DNA of 5,025 nucleotides from Deltaproteobacteria bacterium. GTDB lineage: Bacteria; Desulfobacterota; Desulfobulbia; Desulfobulbales; Desulfobulbaceae. Positions 1-5,025 of this stretch are shown here, piece by piece. The notes below the pieces were generated by a model. The model saw only the letters and a list, made by a program, of their open reading frames with translations. It was not told the origin of the DNA and did no database searches. Position numbers and translations under genes: made by a program. The number at the start of each line of letters is the position of its first letter. Within the stretch, counting starts at the first letter, position 1. Location: contig JAJRVA010000154.1 of NCBI GenBank assembly GCA_024277485.1, positions 1 through 5,025 on the forward strand, given 5' to 3'.

Positions 1-118
1 ATTTTGTTTTATTCTAATTCACCTTGAAATTATCTGCTATATACATAACCATATTTATTTTGAATGCAATAAAATTGTTTAATTATTTCGTTAAATGCTT
101 AAGTTTAGGGGTCTTGTG
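1..118 (+). promoter_or_regulatory. AT-rich leader of the repeat-protein gene
   Basis: Only 28 of these 118 bases are G or C, against clearly GC-rich coding sequence in the rest of the window. No open frame of note is seen. The stretch probably holds the promoter of the downstream plus-strand gene, but no convincing -35/-10 pair could be fixed. TTGAAA (24-29) and TTGAAT (60-65) resemble -35 boxes, but neither has a good -10 at 16-18 bases. The composition alone suggests a promoter or UP-element-like region; this is inference. Confidence 0.4.
106..111 (+). promoter_or_regulatory. Ribosome-binding site that decides the start at 119
   Basis: The purine-rich TAGGGG lies 7 bases before the ATG at 119. 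The in-frame ATG at 95 has only AT-rich sequence without a Shine-Dalgarno-like tract before it. A start at 119 also gives a normal signal peptide, with basic residues directly after the initiator methionine. A GTG at 116 is in frame but less well placed. Confidence 0.65.
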
Positions 119-667
119 ATGAGAAAGAAACGAATTTACAGGGTGATAGTTGTTGTGTCGGCAGCTGTATTATTGGCAGGATCGGTCCCTTCCGGCAGGG
201 CCGCTGAAAACAGCGGCAGGATGGAAAAGGCGGCGGAAGAGGTCCGGGAGGCTGCCGACGCAGTCGTTGAGGCGGCCAGGGACTCGTCGAAACAAGCCTG
301 GGACAGGACAAAGGAAGAGTCCCGTGAATTTTATGAAAAGGCGAAAAGGGAATCCATGGAGGCCTGGAAGAAGGCAAAGGAAAAGTCAGGCGCAACCTGG
401 GGCAAGGTGAAAGAGGAGTCCCGGGAAGCGCTGGACAAGGCTGCAAAAGAGTCGCAGGAGATACTGGAGAAGGCCTGGAGGGAGTCGCAGGAGGTCTTGG
501 CAAAAGCCGCGGAAGAGTCGCAGAAGATACTGGAGAAGGCCCGGAAGGAGTCGCAGGAGGTCTTGGAAAAGGCGAGGAAGGAGTCCCGGGAGGCTTACGA
601 GAAGACAAGGGAAAAAATACATGAGGCCACAGCCCCGGATGAGCCGGGCGAAAAACAGGGCCGGTAG
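119..667 (+). CDS. Exported hendecad-repeat (coiled-coil) protein of unknown function
   Basis: The 182-residue product begins with a signal peptide: basic n-region MRKKR, hydrophobic core at about residues 9-23, and probable cleavage after A28 or A29 (SGRAA/EN). There is no lipobox cysteine, so a soluble periplasmic or secreted protein is expected. From about residue 32 the chain is almost continuous charged helix. Residues 54-163 are ten 11-residue units of the type KESQEILEKA plus one residue, with Ser at unit position 4 in all ten, A/I/V/F/T at 7, L/W/Y at 8 and A/T/V at 11. That spacing (3-1-3-4) is the core pattern of hendecad, right-handed coiled coils. Similar 11-mers occur in group 3 LEA proteins and apolipoprotein-like amphipathic helices, so a stress, envelope or membrane-surface role is possible but unproven. 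The C-terminal tail (about 171-182) is short, polar and Gly/Pro-containing. The family is not recognised. An alternative start at 95 would add 8 residues and is less likely. The gene converges on the nuo operon and has no visible partner. Confidence 0.85.
   Translation: MRKKRIYRVIVVVSAAVLLAGSVPSGRAAENSGRMEKAAEEVREAADAVVEAARDSSKQAWDRTKEESREFYEKAKRESMEAWKKAKEKSGATWGKVKEESREALDKAAKESQEILEKAWRESQEVLAKAAEESQKILEKARKESQEVLEKARKESREAYEKTREKIHEATAPDEPGEKQGR
278..607 (+). repeat. Ten tandem 33-bp units encoding 11-residue hendecads
   Basis: Units begin at 278, 311, 344, 377, 410, 443, 476, 509, 542 and 575, all in frame and without indels. The first translates as RDSSKQAWDRT and the last as RKESREAYEKT. 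Early units are diverged in DNA and have aromatic residues (W, Y, W, W) at unit position 8. The later ones are more alike and mostly carry Leu there. Two more degenerate 11-residue blocks (SGRMEKAAEEV, REAADAVVEAA) precede the array and one (REKIHEATAPD) follows, keeping the same register. Confidence 0.9.
443..574 (+). repeat. Tandem 66-bp duplication (two hendecads per copy)
   Basis: Positions 443-508 and 509-574 match at 58 of 66 bases by hand count. Single 33-bp neighbours match less well: 443-475 and 476-508 agree at 22 of 33. Each copy holds an ILEKA-type unit followed by a VL(A/E)KA-type unit, so the unit of the latest expansion was probably 66 bp, not 33 bp. Confidence 0.75.
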
Positions 668-892
668 AACAGCAGGGCAGGGCGTCCCCGGAATTCACGG
701 AATTTGGACAGAGAACATACTGAAAGCCGGCAACTGAGTTTCATTTTGTGTGTTGTGGCGAAGTTGAAAACGATTGACACGCAAGCATATTTTCCGCAAA
801 ATTGCCAACTATGTTTACAACATTACAGGGACACTATGCAGAACTCAATCCGCAGGGGGAGATGAAGCAGAGGACCTTGGTGTTTCCGGCTT
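668..892. other. Gap between convergent genes; no gene seen
   Basis: This spacer separates the stop of the repeat-protein gene (665-667) from the stop of nuoN (893-895, minus strand). No credible coding region or RNA gene was found, and no GC-rich hairpin followed by a T-run was seen on either strand. It does contain a sigma70-like motif pair (774-802) and a 13-base dyad, ATGTTTACAACAT, at 811-823 (5-base arms). There is also a short direct repeat, CGGAATT, at 689-695 and 698-704, which is likely chance. Confidence 0.6.
774..802 (+). promoter_or_regulatory. Possible sigma70-type promoter pointing into the nuoN 3' end
   Basis: A perfect -35 hexamer TTGACA (774-779) is followed after 17 bases by CAAAAT (797-802), which matches 4 of 6 positions of the -10 consensus. 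Transcription would start near 809, at the small dyad of 811-823, and run antisense to nuoN. No downstream plus-strand gene is visible, so the motif may be chance or may drive an antisense RNA. Confidence 0.22.
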
Positions 893-2320
893 TTACATCA
901 TGGCCTTGACGGCTGTGTCCGCTATGGCGATAATTTTGGACGGCAGGGCGCCTAAGAGGATGATGAGCAGGACCAGAAAAACCCCGACAGCGGCCGTGAA
1001 CCCGTCAACCTGCACATCCTGTTTTTCCTCCGGGTCCGTGGTGTAGGCCACCCGCACGACTGACAGGTAGTAGTAGATCGCGATGCCGGTATTGATGGCG
1101 GCGAGGATAACAAGGGTCAGGTAGGGGGTGCTCATGGCGCCTGCTTTCAGGGCGCCGGTGAGCAGCATGAATTTACCCATGAAGCCGACAAAGGGTGGAA
1201 TTCCGGCCAGGGCAAACAGGCTTACTGCCAGGATAAAGGCCAGGACGGGCTGCCGTTTGTGCAGTCCTTTCAGGTCCTGGATTTCGAGATTTTCCCCTTC
1301 CCGGGAGACATTGCACAGGACCAGGAAACAGGCCAGGTTCATGATTACGTAACCGGAGATATAATAGATCGCGACTGCATACCCGGCTACATCCATGGTC
1401 AGCAGGCCCAGGAGAATGAAGCCGGCATGGGAGATGCCGGAGAAACCCAGCATCCGCTTGACGTCTTTCTGGACCAGGGCGCTCAGGTTGCCGTAAAACA
1501 TGGACAGCAGGGCAAGAACCATGAGCAGGTAGATCAGGAACTGGGTCTCCCCGGTGGCCAGGGTCATGACCCGGATCAGGAGGGCCACGGCGCCGAGCTT
1601 GGGTACGGTGGCGATAAACCCGGTCGTTTCATTGGAAGCGCCCTGGTAGATATCCGGGACCCAGAAGTGGAGGGGAAAGATGGCCAGCTTGAAGAAAAAT
1701 CCGGCTAACACCATGATGACGGCAAAGAGCGCCGCCGGCTGGGGAGCGTTCTGCAACCCTGAAATAATTTCACTTAAATAGGTGCTGCCGGTCAGGCCGA
1801 AAAGGTAGCTCATGCCAAAGAGCATGAAGCCGGTGGCCATGACCCCGAAAAGGATGTACTTGATTCCGGCCTCCATCTGTATCCGCAGGCCATCCCGGTC
1901 GCTGCGCATGGGCACCAGCAGGTAGAGCGCAAAGGAGGAGAGTTCAAGCGATACAAAGATGGCGACAAGCTCGACAGAGCTGACCAGCATAACCAGACCC
2001 AGTGCGCTCAGAAAGAGAAACATGTAGTATTCAGGGCGCACTGATTCCTCGATATCTTTCAGATCCTGCCCGAATATAAGGACAATGGTCAGGCCGAAGC
2101 AGATCATCAGCTTGAAGAGCTGTGAATAGGGATCAATTTCATAACTGCCGAAAAACAGGGTGGCCTGGCTGTTGAAGTTGACCAGGGACGCGACAATGGC
2201 AAGTACTCCAAAACATATCGCGGAGTTCTTCACCTGGGTGAATTCAAGCTTTGTGAACAGGGACAGGGCAAAAAAAGCAAGCGCTGCTGTCAGTAGTACC
2301 AGTTCCGGGAGAATAGCCAT
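893..2320 (-). CDS. nuoN: NADH-quinone oxidoreductase subunit N (complex I membrane arm)
   Basis: The 475-residue length fits NuoN. This is one of three antiporter-like subunits that move protons across the inner membrane when complex I passes electrons to quinone. The protein is hydrophobic throughout, with about 14 predicted helices. Family landmarks include the N-terminus MAILPELVLL, the TM5 region FVSLELSSFALYLL (Glu126), FFFKLAIFPLHFWVPDIYQGA (Lys211, TM7), ATVPKLGAVALL (Lys241, TM8), the SGISHAGF loop (His298) and GIPPFVGFMGKF (Lys383, TM12). These match the essential residues E133, K217, K247 and K395 of E. coli NuoN by motif alignment. The start ATG (2318-2320) has AAGGA 8 bases upstream. 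It is the last gene of the nuo transcript here, 45 bases after nuoM, and ends with a TAA. No break or missing key residue was found. Confidence 0.95.
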   Translation of the reverse strand: MAILPELVLLTAALAFFALSLFTKLEFTQVKNSAICFGVLAIVASLVNFNSQATLFFGSYEIDPYSQLFKLMICFGLTIVLIFGQDLKDIEESVRPEYYMFLFLSALGLVMLVSSVELVAIFVSLELSSFALYLLVPMRSDRDGLRIQMEAGIKYILFGVMATGFMLFGMSYLFGLTGSTYLSEIISGLQNAPQPAALFAVIMVLAGFFFKLAIFPLHFWVPDIYQGASNETTGFIATVPKLGAVALLIRVMTLATGETQFLIYLLMVLALLSMFYGNLSALVQKDVKRMLGFSGISHAGFILLGLLTMDVAGYAVAIYYISGYVIMNLACFLVLCNVSREGENLEIQDLKGLHKRQPVLAFILAVSLFALAGIPPFVGFMGKFMLLTGALKAGAMSTPYLTLVILAAINTGIAIYYYLSVVRVAYTTDPEEKQDVQVDGFTAAVGVFLVLLIILLGALPSKIIAIADTAVKAMM

Positions 2321-2327
2321 CTTGGTA

Positions 2328-2334
2328 TTCCTTT
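2328..2334 (-). promoter_or_regulatory. Ribosome-binding site of nuoN
   Basis: Read on the minus strand this is AAAGGAA; its AAGGA core (2329-2333) lies 8 bases before the nuoN ATG. It sits in the 45-base nuoM-nuoN spacer, which shows no terminator or promoter, consistent with translation from a shared mRNA. Confidence 0.7.
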
Positions 2335-2365
2335 CCTATGAATTACTCACACTCATTTTATTCTG

Positions 2366-3880
2366 TTACCGCAGTGTCATCAGGGCTGTCCCCTGCTGCT
2401 GCCAGGCATGAAACTGGTCAAGCAGGTGTACCACTGAAGTATCCATCAGGTTGATAAAGGGTTGAGGGTTGAGTCCTATCCAGAAGACAAAAACAAGAAA
2501 CGGGGCCAGGGTGATGATCTCCCTGATTTCCAGGTCTTTCAGATAGGACTGGTCCGGGTTGTCGGTGCCGCCCCAGACAACTTTCTGCAGCATTCTCAGC
2601 ATGTAGGCCGCGGCAAGAACCGCTCCCGGTATGGCGGCCAGGGCGAGTGTTATGTTGACCTCAAAGGTCCCGGCCAGGACCAGGAATTCACCGATGAATG
2701 AGTTGGTGCCGGGGAATCCGAAGGAGGACAGGGAGAAAAATGCCAGGAAGGTAACATACCAGGGCATGTATTTCCCCACCCCGGCAGCCATGCTCAGTTC
2801 GCGGCTGTGGGTCCGCTCGTAGATCATACCCACGCAGAGGAACAGGGCGCCGGTGGTCACGCCATGGTTGATCATCTGCATGATCGCCCCTTCGAGACCG
2901 CGGCTGTTGAAGATAAAGATTCCAAGGGTGACAAAGCCCATGTGCCCTACACTGGAGTAGGCAATCAACTTTTTCATATCGCTCTGGGCAAGAGCCGTGA
3001 ACCCGCCGTAAATGATGCCTGCAATGGAAAGCCACAGGACATAGGGAGCTAATGTCACCGCAGCATCAGGCGTGATCGGCAGGCAGAACCGGAGAAAACC
3101 GTAGGTGCCCATTTTCAGCAGAATACTGGCCAGGATAACCGAGCCTGCCGTTGGCGCTTCAACATGGGCGGCCGGGAGCCAGGTGTGGAAGGGGAACATG
3201 GGGACCTTGATGGCAAATGCCAGGAAAAAGGCCAGGAAAACAAAGATCTGAAAGGTCAGCGAGTATTCCTGCCACATCATGTCCGGGATGAAAAAACTGC
3301 CGTTTTTCAGGTAGAGGGCGATAATGGCGACCAGCAGCAGGATGGAACCGACCAGGGTGTAGAGAAAAAACTTGATGGAAGCGTACACCTTGCGCGGTCC
3401 GCCCCAGATGGCAATCAGCATGTACATGGGAATAAGCATGAATTCCCAGAGAATGTAAAAGAGGACAAAGTCCAGGGCCATGAAGACGCCAAGCATCGAT
3501 GTCTCCATGATCAGCAGGCAGATCATGAAGGGCGTTACCCTGGTTTTGATATACTTCCACGATGCGGTCACGCAAAGCGGCATGATCAGGGTTGTCAGCA
3601 GGACCAGCAGGATGGATATTCCATCCACACCAAGGATATAGTTGATATGGAACTGAGGTATCCAGGCATGGGCTTCCGCAAACTGATATTTTGGTGTTGA
3701 CTGGTCAAAATTTGTCACCAGCGAAATGGAGAAGACGGCGGTTATGGACGTGATGGCCAGGGTCCACCAGCGGGCAAAGGATTCGCCTGAATGAAAGAGC
3801 AGAACCACTGCCCCGGCCAGCGGCAAAAATATCAGGAAACTCAGCAGGGGAAACCCCTCGTTTAATATCAGGCTATCCAT
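2366..3880 (-). CDS. nuoM: NADH-quinone oxidoreductase subunit M (complex I membrane arm)
   Basis: The 504-residue length is typical of NuoM, the middle proton-pumping antiporter-like subunit. Seen in order: the N-terminal helix FPLLSFLIFLPLAGAVVLLF (11-30); YILGVDGISILLVLLTTLI, a NuoM hallmark; FYILWEFMLIPMYMLIAIWG with Glu146 in TM5; AFAIKVPMFPFHTWLPAAHV with Lys225 in TM7; ASILLKMGTYGFLRF with Lys256 in TM8; SSVGHMGF with His313; MINHGVTTGALF with His339; and FPGTNSFIGEFLVL with Glu398 in TM12. The TM5, TM7, TM8 and TM12 residues match E144, K234, K265 and E407 of E. coli NuoM by motif. A TM12 Glu, where NuoL and NuoN have Lys, is normal for NuoM. The ATG (3878-3880) lies 14 bases after the nuoL stop, so the two genes are tightly coupled. 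The chain is intact. Confidence 0.96.
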   Translation of the reverse strand: MDSLILNEGFPLLSFLIFLPLAGAVVLLFHSGESFARWWTLAITSITAVFSISLVTNFDQSTPKYQFAEAHAWIPQFHINYILGVDGISILLVLLTTLIMPLCVTASWKYIKTRVTPFMICLLIMETSMLGVFMALDFVLFYILWEFMLIPMYMLIAIWGGPRKVYASIKFFLYTLVGSILLLVAIIALYLKNGSFFIPDMMWQEYSLTFQIFVFLAFFLAFAIKVPMFPFHTWLPAAHVEAPTAGSVILASILLKMGTYGFLRFCLPITPDAAVTLAPYVLWLSIAGIIYGGFTALAQSDMKKLIAYSSVGHMGFVTLGIFIFNSRGLEGAIMQMINHGVTTGALFLCVGMIYERTHSRELSMAAGVGKYMPWYVTFLAFFSLSSFGFPGTNSFIGEFLVLAGTFEVNITLALAAIPGAVLAAAYMLRMLQKVVWGGTDNPDQSYLKDLEIREIITLAPFLVFVFWIGLNPQPFINLMDTSVVHLLDQFHAWQQQGTALMTLR

Positions 3881-3890
3881 TCCCTACAAT

Positions 3891-3896
3891 TCCTTT
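3891..3896 (-). promoter_or_regulatory. Ribosome-binding site of nuoM, overlapping the upstream stop codon
   Basis: On the minus strand the nuoL stop TAA (3897-3895) runs directly into AAAGGA, so stop and Shine-Dalgarno tract share bases. AAGGA (3891-3895) lies 10 bases before the nuoM ATG. A second purine tract, AGGGA, touches the ATG and is too close to serve. The arrangement favours translational coupling, with ribosomes ending on nuoL close to the nuoM start. Confidence 0.65.
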
Positions 3897-5025
3897 ATGA
3901 AAGTTGAAAGAGTACATAGGCGATGAGAAGCACCGCGGCAAACGAGGCGGCATAGTAAATGGTATATTGAACCTGGCCGCTCTGCAGTGTCCTGACCCGG
4001 CCGCCGACAGCTCGTACGCAGCGGGCAATGCCGTCTACAATACCGTCGATGGCATGCCAGTCAAACCAGCTCCAGAACTTTGAAACAGTCATCAGGGGAC
4101 CAAGGCCGACGACCCTGTATGCCTCACCCCAGGCGGTGTCAAACCACTGCAGAGGATGTTTGGCGATCCACAGGAACCAGCAGCCGGCCTTGCGGTAAAT
4201 CCAGTCCAGGTCCAGGCATATCCTGTCTTCCGGTACCAGGTATTTTTTCAGGAAGAAGAAGGCCAGGGTTGCAAAACCCAGGATCTGCAGGGTTTCAGCG
4301 ATATGGTAGCCGCCGTATGGATGGTATTCGACCGGGTAGGGCAGCAGCCCGTAAAGCAGGGCCGGTACGCTGCCGACAATGATACACAGGGCGGCGCCGC
4401 CTGCCATGGCCATCTGCATGTTCCAGGGCGGGTCGCCGGCCTTTTCCCAGGTTTTTTCGCTGCAGTTGCTCTGGCCGAAAAAGAGGAAGTAGGGCAGCTT
4501 GAGACCGTTGTACATGAAGGTGCCTGTGGCGCCGAACATCAGCAGCCAGGCGGCCCAGTTCAGGTGGCTCTCAAAGGCGGCGCTGATGATCATGGGTTTG
4601 CTTACAAAGGCGGCAAAAAACGGCGCCGCGGAGATGGAAAGACAGCCGACAATGGTGAAAACCATGGTGGCCGGCATTTTTCTGTACAGGCCGCCCAGCT
4701 CGGTGAACTTGGTCTTGCCTGTCATGTAGAGAACGGAACCTGTGCCCATGAACAGGAGTCCCTTGTAGAGGATATGGGCCACCGCATGCGCCGCGGCGCC
4801 GTTGATGGCAAGCTCGGTGCCGATTCCGACGCCGGCAACCATGTAGCCCACCTGGCTCACTATGGACCAGGCAAGCAGTTTGCGGATATCATTTTCCATG
4901 ACCGCGTAGATGACACCATACAGGGCCATGATGATGCCCAGCAGCACCAGGATGTCAAAGCCGGCAAATCCCCTGGCCAGGGTATAGACGGCGGTCTTGG
5001 TGGTAAAGGCGCACATGAAGACCGA
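3895..5025 (-). CDS. nuoL: NuoL-position antiporter-like subunit, MrpD-like core (partial, 5' end outside window)
   Basis: Only the C-terminal 376 residues are present; the frame stays open to the window edge, beginning SVFMCAFTTK, so the Met at 5014-5016 is internal. The fragment starts in the TM8 region and covers the rest of a Proton_antipo_M-type antiporter domain. NuoL landmarks are HAVAHILYKGLLF (His80, His84, Lys88), equivalent to H334/H338/K342 of E. coli NuoL, and FFAAFVSK (Lys143), equivalent to K399. At TM8 it reads TTKTAVYTLARG, with Lys10 as in MrpD, NuoM and NuoN, and lacks the NuoL His (H254). The C-terminus is NuoL-like: a helix at about 241-263, an ~87-residue Trp-rich stretch with IDGIVDGIARCVRAVG, then RTLQSGQVQY and a last membrane helix (about 354-374). 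This corresponds to the lateral helix and TM16 anchor of NuoL. Such proteins are often labelled Na+/H+ antiporter subunit D; its place before nuoM and nuoN argues for the distal complex I pump. The proton-versus-sodium preference cannot be read from sequence. Confidence 0.85.
   Translation of the reverse strand, partial: SVFMCAFTTKTAVYTLARGFAGFDILVLLGIIMALYGVIYAVMENDIRKLLAWSIVSQVGYMVAGVGIGTELAINGAAAHAVAHILYKGLLFMGTGSVLYMTGKTKFTELGGLYRKMPATMVFTIVGCLSISAAPFFAAFVSKPMIISAAFESHLNWAAWLLMFGATGTFMYNGLKLPYFLFFGQSNCSEKTWEKAGDPPWNMQMAMAGGAALCIIVGSVPALLYGLLPYPVEYHPYGGYHIAETLQILGFATLAFFFLKKYLVPEDRICLDLDWIYRKAGCWFLWIAKHPLQWFDTAWGEAYRVVGLGPLMTVSKFWSWFDWHAIDGIVDGIARCVRAVGGRVRTLQSGQVQYTIYYAASFAAVLLIAYVLFQLS

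Noticed and set aside
278..607. Regular repeats considered as a CRISPR array
   Set aside because: Units are contiguous 33-bp coding repeats in frame with no unique spacers.
632..649. GC-rich hairpin-like sequence at the end of the repeat-protein gene, considered as a terminator
   Set aside because: It forms only about six pairs around a bulge, lies inside the coding sequence and is followed by an A-rich, not T-rich, stretch.
105..698. Long minus-strand open frame (about 197 codons) opposite the repeat-protein gene, and a shorter one at 386-622
   Set aside because: The Pro/Ser/Leu-rich repetitive product is the antisense reading of the GAG/AAG/GCC/TCG repeat codons, which cannot easily give stops. 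It has no start context and no domain; it is a shadow of the 33-bp repeats.
689..704. CGGAATT direct repeat with a short GAATTC-centred dyad, considered as a terminator or binding site
   Set aside because: The stem is about five pairs with a three-base loop and no following T-run on either strand; chance is the simplest explanation.
774..1046. Plus-strand open frame of about 90 codons starting with TTG at the nuoN 3' end
   Set aside because: The start is a TTG inside a promoter-like hexamer with no ribosome-binding site, and more than half of the frame is antisense to nuoN.
1259..1708. Plus-strand open frame of 149 codons within nuoN, and similar ones at 2462-2701 and 3164-3700
   Set aside because: Products are Gln/Gly/Asp/His-rich strings typical of the complement of hydrophobic membrane-protein codons, lying wholly inside well-supported genes.
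3159..3575. Minus-strand open frame of 138 codons overlapping nuoM in another frame (also 2688-3035)
   Set aside because: It is a same-strand alternate frame of nuoM, rich in His/Pro/Arg, with no separate start signal. The nuoM frame is continuous there, so it is not a frameshift remnant.

Overview
The window carries the 3' end of a respiratory complex I (nuo) operon on the minus strand and, converging on it, one plus-strand gene for a small exported protein built from 11-residue repeats. The nuo genes point to a Gram-negative, probably Desulfobacterota-type (deltaproteobacterial) organism. The reasons are the flavour of the NuoM and NuoN sequences (for example the PDIYQGASNETTGF stretch of NuoN), a NuoL-position subunit with an MrpD-like core, and GC-rich coding sequence. 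This placement rests on recalled family resemblance, not a search, and is moderate at best.

Layout: positions 1-118 are strikingly AT-rich (28 G/C in 118 bases) and form the leader of the first gene. Positions 119-667 (+) encode a 182-residue protein with a Sec-type signal peptide followed by an almost uninterrupted hendecad array. Positions 668-892 are the gap between the two convergent genes; it has no recognisable gene or clear terminator, only a weak promoter-like motif. From 893 to the right edge, three antiporter-like subunits are read right to left: a NuoL/MrpD-type subunit (3895-5025, 5' end outside the window), NuoM (2366-3880) and NuoN (893-2320). Spacers of 14 and 45 bases and a good ribosome-binding site before nuoM and before nuoN indicate one transcript ending after nuoN.

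The three nuo products are the proton-translocating subunits of the complex I membrane arm. Each keeps the charged residues expected along the central ion pathway in the part that is visible, so all look functional. The NuoL-position protein is the unusual one: its TM8 region looks like MrpD/NuoM (a lysine in TTKTAVY), but its C-terminus has the long linker and last membrane helix of NuoL. The electron-input subunits, and the earlier membrane subunits expected upstream (nuoK and others), lie outside the window.

The exported repeat protein has no evident link to complex I. It is the least ordinary item here. Ten consecutive 11-residue units follow an exact 3-1-3-4 hydrophobic/small spacing, and the array seems to have grown by a recent 66-bp duplication.
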